Shown: positions 22,940 to 37,900, counted from the stretch's first letter. The stretch is DNA of 64,000 nucleotides from Turbatrix aceti (GCA_963969345.1 OZ017768.1:62001-126000), one strand, 5' to 3'. A program made the numbers and translations. The notes: generated from the sequence alone by a model not told the origin.

Positions 22940-25900
22940 GTAAGTTGATGGGAAAAAATGAAAAACAAGAAAGCGGAACCTTCGACGCAGCTTTTCTATT
23001 ACATTTTTGGACGTCGCGAATAACTGAACCCATGTGCTATCCGTGGATTCTGAAAATGAATGGATTCCACAATATAAAATCACACCCTTTTTAGAACCGC
23101 CACCGGAGATCGTGCTCCTACGCAACGCCACTGCTGTTCTCGGAGAACAGGCAATTATGCACTGCCAGACACAAACTCAAGTGCCAAGATTTACCTGGTT
23201 TAGGGGCGGTTTTCCCGTCCCCATCGGCCCGGGAACCTATGCTCATGCAAACGGTTCGCTGGTTATCTACAACACCCGACGCATCGATACTGGACCCTAC
23301 ACCTGCAAAGTTGAGACGCGGGGTGGCACTGCTAATGCCACAGTTTTTCTGTCAATCTATGAGAAACCAACAGCAAAGATTGCTCCTAAAGACATATTTG
23401 TCGTCGAGAATTCCTATTTTCAGCTGAACTGTTCAGTGACGGGCATTCCACCGCCCAAGGTCAAGTGGTACCACATGGGGGCTCCCATCGGAGGTTCCAG
23501 AGATGGCAACTTTGTTGTGGATCAGAATAGTGAGTTCATAATCGCCCTAGCTGACATACAACGGCCAAAACCTTTTAGATAACCTCCGGGTGTACTCGGG
23601 AAGAACCATGCAAGGAATCTTCGAGTGCCGAGCTGACAATGTTGCCGGCACAGCCACCGACTACTCCAACGTTAACACGGCCGAGAAACCGGTTATCAAT
23701 ATTCCCCTGGAAGAATACGTCCTCGGTCAAGGGGATAACGTCGTGCTGGAGTGCCAAGTGCTCCGGGGTCAACCGACCCCCAAGGTTCACTGGGAAAGGA
23801 ACGGCGCTATCTTTACCACAGAAGGCGGAGGAACGTCCAAGTACGTCTATCAACGCTACGGCAACTTGCACATCCGTGGAGCATCCGAGATCGACGCTGG
23901 GGAGTATACATGCGTCGCGGAAAACATCGCGGGCAGGACTTACCATACGACAAAGGTCAACATAGGCATTGCACCAACGGTTATTTCATCGCCTTCAAAG
24001 GTGGAAGCTATCATCTTCAAGGACACGTCTCTTCCTTGCAAAGCTCTGGGCAATCCTGTGCCGTCTATTCGGTGGTTCAGGGACGGCGTGCCACTCCCGG
24101 AAACCTCAAACAGGTTCGATGTGGAGCTTGATGGCACGCTCAGAATCAGAGGTCAGTTTTCGTAGAATTTTTATAAAAAAATAAAAAAATCAACAAAAGA
24201 GATCAAAAATCAATGGTCTTCTGTGTAATCGGTATGAGCAGTCGATAATTTCTTACCAATAGTCTCGAATGTCGCTTCGAGTTTGTCAAGCGCAGCGTAG
24301 AGTACCTGACTCGCAGAATAGCCAGCTGAGGTCTGGATGCGGATCATGATGGCGTCTTCGAGGGGATGTGGCACGTTGTAGCCAGCGAATTCGACGCCGT
24401 CACTGAACAATGAACCTTTTACAGATAAACTATTTAGATTTTAAAAATAATGCATGCAAAAAATGCCACATTTTGAAGCCAAAATGCATAAGAACGAAAC
24501 CCAAAACAAAAAACTAGTTTTACAGTGTTGATACGGTTTGCACGCATTTATAAAATCGAGCCTAAAAATTAGAAAACGAAGTTTATAAAAACATCATTTT
24601 TATAAACCCGCTTCCAAAGCGGCGTAAACCGATGCGCAATTTCGTATTGATTAATCGTCTAATTTTACCTTGCTTCTTATAAAAACTCACAAATCACTCA
24701 GAATCTGGCTCAATGCGTTGCCAAGCGTATGATCCTCACCCTGAATGAGTAAGGAGAGGTTCGTGTTGTCTTTAATATAAGATTCCGAATCAAGCTGAAA
24801 TAAAACAATTTCAATTGCATCCAAGGACAAAAATACTCACAACTTCGATTTTACCAATCGGACGAGCCATTTCTGAAGGCGACTAATGTAAAACGGGTAA
24901 AAAAACCTAGCGCGTCTTTTTGCTTGAAAAAAGTCCCGCGATTTTTCGTGTAGAGATGTGAGTGCGCACGCGCTTGACGGCAAGATAGGGAAACGATAGC
25001 TTTTTGTGACTTGTGACCGGGGTTCTCAACGGACCGGGTAGGCCCGGGCTGCAGTGTGGTCGGGTACCCGGACCGGAACCGGCCGGTTCCAGGTACCCGA
25101 AAAATTAATTTTCGGTTCCGGTTCCGGGTACCCGAAAAAAATAATTTTCGGTCCCGGTTCCGGGTACCCAAAATGCCGGTTCCGGGTACCCGGATCAAGG
25201 GTGTCAATCGGGCCGGGCCGGGCCGGGCCGGGCCTGATGGTGAGTCGGCCCGGCCCGGCGGCCCGGTTTTAAAAAAAAAAGAAAATTTTAAAACAAAATT
25301 TATTCAAAACAGTCAAAAATGAACCAAAAACTTGCTCATTTTTGACTGTTTTGAATAAATTTGAAAAGTTCCGGTTCCGGTACGGTTCTTCGGTTCCGGT
25401 TCGGTTCTGGTTCGGGTACCCGAATTTTCTACTTTCGGTTCCGGTTCCGAGTACCCGAAAAATTTATTTTCGATTCCGGTTCCGGGTACCCGAAAAATCA
25501 GGATTTCGGTTCCGGTTCGGGTACCCAAAAAATTTTCAGAACCGACAACACTGCCGGGCCGATTGGTTTTGTTGGCCGGCCCGGGCCAAAACGGGCCATA
25601 AAAATAAAAAAAACATGCATATTTTACGCAAAATTTATGAAAAAGTAAAAACCGCGAAGAATGCAAAGAAATGCACGCAGAATGCCGCTCCTTTGGGCTA
25701 ATCTGGAAGCAAAAGGTAAATGGCGAAAAAAGTCCCGAGATTTTTCATGCAAAAAGACGACCGCTCGCGGCGACAGACAAAACAAGAGCACTAGTAATTG
25801 AGCGGATAATGAATTTGTGCAACGACGAGGACGTGATTCAGCCTTTTTCGGGTTTGTTGTTGTTTTTTAACGGTTTTTCTACGATAAAATTTATTTACAA

Positions 25901-28900
25901 AACTAGGTACTATTAAAGCGGGCCGGCCTGGGCTGGCCCGGGCCTGGCCGGGTCTCAATTTTGCAAGCCCGGCCCGGCCCGGCCAAAAAAAACAGGCCCG
26001 TTGAGAACCCTGCTTGTTACAGTTCAATCAATCAATCAATTCAATTTATCTCACTCGTACACACGGGATTATACAAATCAGTGGGGTCGTACGAAGAGGG
26101 GTCATCAAAGAAAAACACTCTGTCTGAAATCGAAGTCTTTGGTAGGAGCGTTGTAGGCAATGGCGAGATCGTCGGTCCAGCGCATGCGTGGTCGTCCTAG
26201 CTCTTGTTACAGTTGTTGTTACGTAACTATTTTAGCCCTTCATTTCTATTTTCTTTTTATTTCTATTTTTTCAGACGTTCAATACAACGATTCTGGAATT
26301 TATGTTTGTCGTGCGACCAATGCTTATGGCTCCCAGGATCGTTCAACTCAAGTTTTTGTCGTTGGATTGGGTATTTACTTTTTTAAACCTTTTTTTTTCA
26401 AACTTAATTTTTTTTGTTTCAGAAGCCCCAGTTTTGGGAACATTACCTCCCGAAATGCAGGTTCTCGAAACGGAGGACGTTCGAATTGACTGCATCGTTG
26501 TAATGGGCACTCCGCAACCTGAAAGAATCTGGCTCAAGGATGGCAAACCTGTTATTGACAGTCTCAGAGTTTTCGTAAGTTTTTTTTCAGAATTTGCTCT
26601 TTTTCTTTTTTTACGGCAAAAATATTTGAAAGTAACATTTTTTAGGTCGATGGTGAAGGCTCCCTTGTCATCAGAGACGCCACTTCCGACGACGAAGGCG
26701 CATACACATGCCAAGCCAAAAACGTTGTTGGTCAAACGAATCAAAATGTTCGTGTTGTCCTAATGAGTGAGTTTTTGCATTTATACATTTTTGCGCGTCA
26801 CTATTTGGAACCAAAACAATTGGGTATTTTTTGTTATTTTCTTTGTGTTTCGTCTGTGTGATGGTGTTTCGATGCCACTTCTTGTAACCCCTCAATATGT
26901 GTCCTACCTGGTACCTTATATGACATGGGTACCGTTTGCTGTGTCCTACATCTGTCGTCCCGACGTTTCTTTCCAGCCATACCATTCTTCGAAGTCGTCG
27001 AACACGCTCCACTCATTTCCAAACAAGCCGGCTCGTCTATCGACATCCCATGCCCTGTTTCTGGTCATCCTTTGCCCAAGATTGTTTGGCTCAACAACGG
27101 TCACGTCATTGATACTTCTACTGGTGAATTTACAATTCTGGTACGTTATTTATGTTTTTTTAATCACAAATCTGTCATTTTTATAGAAAAATCACACGTT
27201 GCGCATACCTCGACTAAATGTTGTTCATTCTGGCACTTTTTCATGCAAAGCGATCAATGCAGCTGGAGAAAATGTACTTGACACCAGGGTTACGGTTTCA
27301 ACACCACCGGTCATTGTACCCGGTCAGACGTCGTACAATTTGATCATTGGCGAAAGCCTTGTTCTGCCGTGTGAGGTTGAAGGCGAGCCTAGACCTGAAA
27401 TTGTTTGGTAGGTAGTTGTGTTTTTATCCAAACGTTATTATCCGTTGCTGCAGGCTTCAAAATGGAAAACCCATCACTCATGGTGAAGTGGCTCCCGATG
27501 GCACGCTTTCAATCGACAATATCGACGAACAGCACCGCGGCGAGTACACTTGTACTGCTACCAACGATATTGGTAAAGATGAATCAAAAATGCTGGTTAC
27601 TGTACATACCATTCCTGTCATCGAAGCTAGCGATTTACCTACCACTGTTGTTGCCAACGTTAACGAAACAGTGATTCTTCCCTGCCCAGCCCGAGCTGTG
27701 CCTCCACCTGTTCGCGTCTGGCTTTACGAAGGCCAAAAGATTGAAGTCACAGAGAAGTCGAAGAACGTTGTCGACTTCCCTACAGATGGATCTATGGTTC
27801 TCAAGGCAGTTCAACTAATGCACGAAGGCGTTTACGAGTGCCACGTTTCCAATCTCGCAGGAGAAGATTCGGTCGTCTACAGTCTCAAGGTTCAGTCACC
27901 ACCGCGTATCGTTAGCAATGTTCCAGGCACCGTCGATGTTGTGCTTGGTGTTGGCCTCGAGATTCCTTGTCGGGCTGTTGGAACTCCAGCACCAATTGTT
28001 ACCTGGCAGAAGAACGGCATTGAGGTAGTTGATTTGCATTTATTTTATTCAAATAAAACATTCATTTTATATTTAGCTCATCTCCGATGCTGACATCGAA
28101 ATCGACTCAACAGGCACACTTCGAATTTCCAAACCGGATCTGGACAACGAAGGTCAATATCGCTGCGTCGCGCGCAATCCTGCAGGCGAAGACATTCGGG
28201 TTACCAACGTTGTTATCCAAGAACCTCCGAAAGTCATGCCCACTCAAGCCGACGAGTTTACTTTTATTCAAAGTGAAACAGCTCTTCTGAAGTGCGACGT
28301 CAAGGCGAATCCAAAACCAACATTCAAATGGTTCCGAAATCATGTCGAAGTAACCCCTGCAACTCCTCGCCACAGAATTGAAGGCGACGGCAGCACACTT
28401 GCAGTCGATGAAGTCGAGAAGGCTGACAACGTTGTGTACCGTTGCCTTGCCGAGAATCCTGCTGGCAGCGTAGATCCTGAGATGAAACTTAACGTTATTG
28501 TTCCACCCGAGATGACAGATGCCAACCTTGTCTGGCACGAAACGGTTCAAATCAACGACTCCTTTTCGCTTTATTGTCCAGTGATTTCGTATCCTTTGCC
28601 CCAAATTCACTGGCAGATGAACGAGTTTCCGCTTGTCGAAGACGAATCGGAAGACAGAGTTCTGTTTTCTGAAGACAGGCGTCGTCTCCGTGTTTTACAC
28701 TCACGCGTGACAGATGCGGGAGTATACAAGTGTATTGCCAGAAACAGGGCAGGTGAGTCCTCCAAGACCTTTGAAGTCGAAGTGCTTGTGCCGCCGCAAC
28801 GAGATACAAGTCTGTTTCAAACCCATATATCCGCCATTGAACACGCAAGAGTCGAAATTGGGTGCCCAGTATCGGGAATCCCGACGCCAGAAATCAAGTG

Positions 28901-31900
28901 GTACGTTAACCTTGTGACTCTTGCTCCTGGAGAGTCAAAGGGCGGCATCAAGGTCAGTGATGATGGAGAGAAGGTGAGTTGTCAGGGTTTTGGATTTTTT
29001 GGGGCATGACATTTTTTGGAGCAAGATAAAGCGATCTTTATTATTTCAAAGTTTTTTTTTTCAGATCATCATCGAAGATGCTCTCGTCGAACACAAGGGT
29101 ACTTTTACTTGTGTTGCCAACAGCAAGGCCGGAAGCCTGCCTGTGGATGTAGAACTTTTTGTTCTAGGTATGTTATTTTTTTGGGGGGGAGCGAAAATGG
29201 AGAATGAATAGTACACCGTCATACGTGGTTAATCCTTCATACTTGTAAAAAAAACGTGGTCATACACCTAGCTTGTACTACTGCTAAGCTTCGATGCCAA
29301 TTGTTGTTTTTTGACGGCTACTACGGCAGCTCTCACTGCGGGTGAGCAACAATATGGCACGGATTGTGTCCCATCAAGGGTCTTTTGACTCGCTGCCGCG
29401 TGTAGGACATCATAGATTGCGGGGGCTTTGGCAGCAGATATTTTCTCTCTTTCCAAATTCACCAGATCCGTTTTCAATTGATCAATTTCGTTTAAAACTT
29501 GTTCAGCAGTTTGCTTGATCAGACAGATATTAACGTAGATGATGAACGTCGTCAAAAATAAGTTGCCGGTATGCATGACTTTTTTGGGTGTGTTTCTTCT
29601 TTCAAGGGATGTAGCGTAACTGTCAATAAGTAGCACAAAGTTGCTCCAAAAAAAGAGCAGTCCAATAATTGCATAACTACCCGCAAAGATGACCAAAAGA
29701 GCTACTGAGCGGTAAACGTGTTTTCTGTATCTAAAAAAAGTTTTTCATAAACCTAAACCGATCTGGATTTAAATCATAAAACGTTTACTTTTAAATGTTG
29801 GAATATTGAATTTATTTTGTCCAGCACTTGTCAACGTTTTGTGCCGAATGCATAATTGCACCAAAATTATCACAATAAAAAAAGTAATATAATTGGCACA
29901 ATTAAAATGCAAAAAGGTACAATGCGTTTCTCAGGTTTTGTTTTCAACTTACACATATCGACAGTGAATGGCACTGAACATAAAGCAAATTCCAAATAGG
30001 ATGAGAGGAACGAACTTTTGCCACTGCGTTGGGGAAATCCAAGTACCAGCGCTGTTCCATCCAACGCACCACTGAAATATGGATAATTAGAATTTTTTAT
30101 TTGGTTTGTCGAATGCAATATTATTCAACCACCCAAAAAATGATTGAAATCAACAAAATCTTTTTTGGTTCTTTAGTTTTTTGGTGCATACATATGTACA
30201 TTACCAAATGGTTACATTGAAGCCATAAGCGTGTTTTGGTTTCTCATCTGTTTAGAATAAATACTTATCAGCGTATTTTCCTCGTTTTAAGATACAAAAA
30301 ATGTAGGAATAAATATTGTAAATAAACAACCTGACAAAAATATTGCCGTCTGTGTTCTAAGATTTTAAGTACGTTCTTTCAACATTTTGCACCTACCACA
30401 GCGATGGCGAAGTAGACGATTCGTAGACCATAAATGTTGTCCCAAAATTTTTCTTGTTTTTCATGGTTTTTGTTGTTTACAACTTTGGTAGGAGCTGTTA
30501 GTTGCAGTTTTAAGAGGTGTTGATGCTGATGAGAATGCAAAGGGTGTTGAATGGCTTCTTCTTCGGTCTGGAATAATAAAAGTGCGAATTGAAGGAGTTG
30601 AGTAAGTAGACAATAGCTTTACGTTATTCAAGATGTTTTTTTTCGAGAAAAATTTTTTTATTTTTGTTTGTTTTGGGGGAGAGTGTAATGACCAGGGTTC
30701 TCAACGGACCGGTTTTTTTCGGCCCGGGCCGGCACGCCTTAATAGTACCTAGTTTTGTAAATAAATTTTATCGTCTAAAAACCGTTAAAAAACAACAACA
30801 AACCCGAAGGAGGCAGAGGCACTTCCTCATCGTTGCACAGATTCATTTTCCGCTCAATTACTAGTGCTCTTATGAAATGACGACAAAATTACGGTGCCCG
30901 CCATTTACTTTTTGCTTCCAGATTAGCCTAAGGGTTTTTACTTTTTCATAAAGTTTTTCAAAAAATATGCATGTTTTTTTTTATTTTGCGGCCCGTTTTG
31001 GCCCGGGCCGGCCAACAAAACCAATCGGCCCGGCCCGGGCGGTGGAAAACACCAGCCTGGCCCGGGCCAGCCTGGGCCGACCCGGCTCGTTGAGAACCCT
31101 GATAATGACGACAAATAAATGTTTACAATAATATATATATAAATATTTATTACACGAGTTTTTTTCTTGTTGAAAAAAATTAAAAGAGAAGACAATTTTG
31201 TTTTGGTGATTTTTTATTTACGCAAAAACCAGATGACTTAAAAAACTAATTTTTGGCATGCTTTGTATGTTTACTTTTGTTGCAAAAACATGACTTTATT
31301 TGTTTGTGTTTAGATTTTTTTGTACAAAAATTACCTTTACAAAATTTTGTGTTTCCTCATTTGACATCATTTTGATTAAGTCGTATGTACGTAGGTTACC
31401 ACTCAATTACTTAGTTAGTGGTGGTTTCTCCGCCGTTGGTTGTCTGACGTCAATTAAAAATTAGCGTTTTTATTTCTTATTGAATTTTGCAGCTCACGAG
31501 CCACAATCAACAGTTGCGGTTGGTTGCAGACCAATAGGCTTAAACGGGGAAATAACAATTTTTTTAAACAACACTGTCATAGATTTGAAATTGATGGGTA
31601 TTTTAAACTGCCGGTAAAGAAAAAAAATAGAAGCTTGTATCTAGAGAGAAATGAAATATCCAACCAACTTTTTTTTCTGGTTGAACTTAAAAAGGTGGTC
31701 GTCGAGACAACCAAGTCTGCTGCTGTCTTGCCTGAAGGGAAGCAAGATAGAAAAAGGATGCCGTGGAGGGGATATGGCAGAGCGAGGAGGGAGGAGGAGG
31801 GGTTTCCGACAGATGTTCTCTTTGGGCAAGCAAGCAAGCAAGCAAGCGAGCGAACGACAACACAACCGCGTCATCTGAGGCCCCGCATGGCTTGAAGGCA

Positions 31901-34900
31901 CGAGTCCTCCTGTTCTGGATATGCTTCACAACACACAATCCCCGCTGAATGCAAAAAATAATGTGAACGTATTTTTTTGCTTTGAAGCGTGTAATCTTCT
32001 GGCTTCAAGCAAGGTGACATTTGGACTCATAAGCAGACGCGCACGCAGATGACGGGAAATATTTATAGGAAATGAAAAAAATTCAACATAAGCTTAAACG
32101 CAATTCAAAAAAAATAAGTTTGAAATTTTGTTTAGCACCACCACAAGTTGGCGGCAATGAAACCGTACATGCAGTACTGTCAAAAACAACGACACTCTAT
32201 TGCGATGTCAAAAATGAAAGCCCAAAGTCGTCTATTAAATGGCTTTACGTGAGTTTTTGTTCTATAACGTTACTAAAAAGTAAAATTAATAATTGAACAC
32301 AAATATTTCCACCTTTTTGACAACGTAATTTCGATCACCAATTTTTTGTGGTTTTGAAAATATATATGTTAGTTTCGAATAGAGCGAAAAAGTGGGACAA
32401 AAATTCAATTTTATTACGTTTAATATAGAAAAATATGGCTTTTTTTACCTTTATACATAAATAGCAACTCAGCTTATAAAGTTGCAAATGTCAATAAAAA
32501 ACAAAAAAACTTCAGAAAGGAAAAGAAGTCCTTCCACCAGACGTTCAAGTTTCCCCCAACACAAAAAAACTGGTGATTCTTGACACTGCACCCGTCCACA
32601 GCGGAGCCTACGAATGTCTTGTTCGCAATTCAGCTGGTGAATCGAGAAAACGTTTTGACGTTGATGTTTGGGGTTTCTTTATTTTTTATTGTAATAAATT
32701 AAATACTCTTTTTTTTAGAAAAACCGACATTTTCAAGTCACCCTGCTTCTGATGACCTTACACTCATTGCTGGTACGCAAGAGGTTCTAGACTGTACCGT
32801 CGAAGGCAATCCACTACCGGTTGTCGAGTGGAAGCGCGACAACCTTCCGTTCACCGAGGGCGTCTCCCCCGACGGCCGTAAACTTACGATTCAAAATGAC
32901 TCATCCAGTCGACATCGTTACACCTGTGTCGTAACGAATGAAGCGGGGTCGATCTTCCGGGACTTTGTGATTCAAACCATCAGTCGACCCCGATTGGCTG
33001 GCACCGGTGATGGTCTCGGTGATGTTGTTGTTGTACCGGTCGTTCAGGGTCATTCAACGACGCTTGAATGCCAGATTGAAAGTGATCTGTCCCCCGTCGA
33101 CATTGCTTGGCTCTGGGATGGCGAACCGGTATCCGATGACCGACAGAAGGTCACGATTACGTCCGACGGGGCTAGAATGTCGATTGCCGATGTACAAATT
33201 GAGGATGAAGGGGCCGTCACCTGTGTCGCGACCAATGTTGCCGGCGAAGCCTCCAGGACTTTCAAGCTGCAAGTTATTGGTGAGTGCTTTTGTGATACTT
33301 CCTTTATTTACACCATCTATTGTTTTTCTAACACTCTGAAGATCAGTTCCGAATTTTTTCTTAATTTTTTTGAAAAAAGTGATCTTTGCATTTAACAAAC
33401 ATTTTTTTCCACTGTATTATCTATTTCAAATGGTTGCTTTAAATTGCACTATCAACAATTCAATTTTAAGAAGCAGTTCATTACAGCATTTCGGAATAAG
33501 GGGAGCAACCGACAAGGCTTTTTACACTTTCAAATATTTTAAGCCATAGTTGTTCCCCCCCTCCAAAAACGTCTAAATCCGCGATTAACGGATTTAAAGA
33601 AAATCGGATTCTGTAGATTTGGCTTCTGGAAGGTTTTTTGATCAAAAATCGATGCTACGTGCTGGGCATACAAAACAAAAATTGATTTCCGGGCCTTTTT
33701 TTAAACATGACTTCTTTTTCAAAGGCAAACGAAGGCTTCAACGCAGTGCGCATCATAGAAGCTTATGGATCACCTCATTGCAGTCACTCCTTTTTTTTGT
33801 GCATTATCCCGTTCGACAAAACATGGGGAAAATATATTCCATTTTTATTTTTATTTACCGTCCTTCTGAGAAGGACGGTAAATAATAATAATGTTGATTT
33901 TTTTTTCTATATTATATATTTATTTTAAAATAATGTTGATAAAAAAAGTGGAAAATATATTTATTTTTATAATAATGTTGATTTGGCATCTCTGAAAACC
34001 CAATCTGCGGTGGCCAAAAAACCATACATTTTTAGCTCAAAAGTGGCACTTACCATAACGATAAAAAAATTTAATTACGACTTCGTGTTCCCCGTCTATG
34101 AAAACCCCCATAAAAAATGTTTAGCATTTTTTATTATAATCGTGAAAAAATGTTTAGCATTTTTTATGATGAACAGAGCCCGTGGCATCGATTTTCATCA
34201 AAATCCTTCTAGCTAAAAAATCCGAAGCTAAAAAATCCGTTTTGTTAAGTTAGTGTATCGCGGATTTAGACGTTAAGGGAGGGGTGAAATTCTTGCTTTT
34301 AAATAACTTTTATCATATTTTTATCCGTCAAAATTGATATAACTGAATTTTAGTGCCTCCCCGAATGGACGGCATCGAAATTGAAAACGTCGACGTCATA
34401 GAAGGCGGAGAACTCGATCTCCAGTGTTTGTTCCTTGCTCAGCCCCCGCCCGATGTTGCCTGGACTAAGGACGGCCTTCCCCTGACCCCTATCGTGAATC
34501 TGCTCAACGGGGCCAAATCTGCGTACATCGAGAAGACCGAGAGATCAGACGCTGGCTCGTACCTCTGCCGTGTCTCAAATGTTGCTGGATCGACAGAAAA
34601 AACCTTCAACGTTCGGGTCATTGTTCGGCCAACTTTGCTCTTGAGCAATGAAACAGACGAGGTTGAGGTGCTCGTTGACAGTACTTATACCTTTGATTGT
34701 CCAATTCCGGATGACATTGATCCGACTGTTGAATTCATTTGGACTAGGGACAAGTTCCCGCTTCTACAGGACCAACTTGTTGAATTCGGAGCCGTTATCT
34801 TGAATAACGGAAAACGTCTTCGCATCTTGAAGGCTTCAAAGGCAGACGAAGGCATTTACGCATGCGTGGCCCGAAATGAAGCTGGCGAAGCAACAAAGAA

Positions 34901-37900
34901 TTTCAAATTCGACGTTTTAATTCCTCCAAAGATTCTCAGCCCCCAGAGTGACTTTAAAGTCATAGAAAACAACTCTCTGGTACTGCCATGTGAAGTTGAG
35001 GGTTCGCCGCTGCCAACAATTGAGTGGACCAAGGATAACAAACCAGCAACAGATTTAGCAGATGTTGAAATTCTCTCTGGAGGACAGCAGTTCAAAATTG
35101 TTGCAGCCCAAGAAGATCATAGAGGAAACTACGTTTGTCTTGCAAAAAACAAAGTTGGCAAAATAGATATTAATTTTGCGGTTGATGTCATCACCAGACC
35201 GACGATAGCACAAAGCGTGAAAGACGTAGTTGAAGCCGTTGAAGGCGACAAAGCAATCTTTGACTGCGAAGTTAATGATCGCAACTTTGATGGAGAAATT
35301 GTTTGGTTGAGAGATTATGAACCAATTGATGGTGGGTTTTAAAATTGTATTAAAAAAACGAACTGAAAAATTAAATGCAAATTAATTTTAAATTATTCAA
35401 AATCGCAATTTGTATTACTACAAAAAATTCTGCTATTATTGAAATATTTCTTTGTACGTTTTTTATAAATATTTAGGCAACTCTCCAAAATTCACACTTA
35501 CAAAAGGAAACCGAAAACTGATAGTCAATAACGTTGACACAAAGGACGAATCCTCGTATTCCTGTCGAGTCAAGAATGACGCTGGCACTGCAACTGTTTC
35601 TTACCGTCTCGAAGTCCTTGTGCCACCTAAAATCATAATGCTTGACAAGGATAAAAATAGAACAGTAGTTGAAAACGGCAGTCTGTCACTGTCCTGCCCG
35701 GCAACCGGTAAGCCAGAACCCAAGATCACGTGGTTCAAGGATGGCGAGGTACTGGCAGCTAACAACATTACGGCCAAAATTAAGGCAGGAAGCATTGAAG
35801 GCAACGAGCTAAGAATTTCACGAACCATGGTCGCAAATGGAGGCAGTTTTACGTGCGAAGCGAAGAATAAAGCAGGAGTTGCGGATCAGGACGTCCAAGT
35901 TGAAATTATGACTCCACCAAAGATTATCCGGGAGAATGTGTCGTCGGTTGCCGAAGGAAAGTTGGATGATCACGCTGAAATTCAGTGTTTTGCCGTTGGA
36001 CGACCTATTCCGTCAGTTACCTGGTTGAAAAATGGAAGGTCGGTTTTGCAAAAAAAAGTTGCACGACAATCGGTAAAAAAAAAATTTTAAGACCCCTTGA
36101 TGCCACACGAGACGTTTACCTTTCCTCAAACCACATGCGTTTACATTTTTCTCAACTACACAAACAACACGTCGCCAAGTACACGTGCATTGCCCGAAAC
36201 CCAGCAGGCGAAGATAAACGTGACTTTTCACTTCGCCTCCTCGAAACTCCCAAAATCGATGCCACTAATATCGTCCGCTCAATTGAAGCCAATGTTGGAG
36301 GCTCTGTTGAATTTGAGTGCCCTGCAGCGGGTTCCCCTGAGCCAGTGATTACGTGGCTTCGAGATGGTCTTCCTCTGCCTCAAGAAAAGAGATACGTCCA
36401 GTCCAACGGAGGACGCACGCTACGGATTCGTGATCTTGATATGGCTGATTCTGGAAGATTCACGTGTATTGCCAAGAATAACGTCGGCACTGCGGAGCTG
36501 GGATTTACGCTAAAAGCTATTGGACCTCCCTATATTGCGGGGCCGTCAGTTGAAGGTGTTACCGTACAGTTGAATCATCCTAAAGAACTCAAGTGTGAAG
36601 TCGATGGAACGCCTCCTATTGAGATTGAGTGGTACAAGTCTGGCAAGCCAGTCGCTGCTGAGGCTGGGCTGTTGCAGGTCGGTGTTTGTTAAATAATTTT
36701 ATTTTTTTTATATTGTCCAATTGGAAATGTCGTTTTTATCTCTCAAATTAATTTATTATAAAAACCATAAAAACTTTTTTCTTATTCTGAAATACATTTA
36801 ATATAGTTATCGATAACTTGTTGTCATCTACGACAAAAAAATCAGGGGGTCTTTCTCGCAAAAAACCCGGCTCTTGAAACGCCAAAAAAGGGGGGCACCT
36901 CAATTTTGAGTTCTTCAAGTTCGGATTTTTTGTTGCTTTGACTGTGCTATTCAGCGGTTTAACAAAACGTTTCAGCCTTGCTTCCTGAATTTACTATAGC
37001 GCAATGTTTTAAATTTGGTGGTCATAAACAGTGCAAAAATTTTGAACAAAAATCAAATCATTTTTTTTATCATCGAAAACGCAGAGCAATAAATCCACGA
37101 TGTTGCATGCAATCTTGTAAGAGTTGGCAACAGTTGTCCCCCTTGTAACCGGCATCTTTCCGTTCACCGATTTGTAGCAAAATTACAAAAACTTTCATTT
37201 TTATCGGTTTTTTGATCCAAAAGTCGACTTTGACCAAAAAACCGATAGTTTGTCAGGGGTTAGGGCTTGTCCAGAAATTACGTTATCGCAAAATCGGGGA
37301 TTTTTTACCCCTCCCGTAACGTAAGGGTAAGAGTGAGGAAGTAAGAGTAGAGTAAGAGTAGTAAGAGTAGTAAGAGTAGTAAGAGTAAGAGTAAGAGTAA
37401 GAGTAAGAGTAAGAGTTCTTGCCGGCCTGCAAGATATTTCTCCTTCAGACACGGCGCACGCGCTCCCCTCTTTCCCAGACACGACCCTCCCCTTGCTTCA
37501 GACGCGCTGTTCTTCTTTTTATCAAACATGTTGCTCTTTTCTTCGAACGTGCGTGCGCGCTGATTGTTGCAATCACGCAGTGATTGGGCGCTGTTTTTGG
37601 CACTGACAGTCATCGATTTATCTTCGATCAAACTTGCTCGTTTTTTGATGACGAGCGCCTGTGTGCGTGGTGCAGTTAGATTTTATTTGTGTTTCTCCTG
37701 ATTTTTCCCTATGGCATCTGGCTACAACATACTGTACGATATGGTATCTACAGTGTGTTGCAGCAGATTTAGCGTGCCAAAAAAATTTTTGGGGTAACTG
37801 ATTTTTATAAAAAAAATCAGTAATAATAAATATTTACAAGCAATTTATTTCAAATAATTGTACAGATCATTTTATTTGATAACAGGACTGTACATAATTC

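Larger units (their letters stand above)
29168..32135. other. Hemicentin intron 13, containing a nested gene and a hAT element
   Basis: The left part hosts the minus-strand membrane-protein gene (29268-30567) and the middle the miniature element 30693-31101. 31680-31900 is a GC-richer island with a (CAAG)n run; it could be the promoter or first exon of the nested gene, but I cannot prove this. The rest is AT-rich. Confidence 0.5.

Noticed and set aside
36039..36091. Readthrough of the short hemicentin intron 18 as coding
   Set aside because: Reading through meets a stop at 36088-36090; splicing AG|GTCGGT to TTTTAAG|A restores the Ig strand WLKNGRPLDATRD.
37260..37420. Possible telomere-like repeat (TTAGGG word followed by AGTAAG units)
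   Set aside because: Only one TTAGGG word; the tract is AGTAAG-based and not the nematode TTAGGC unit.
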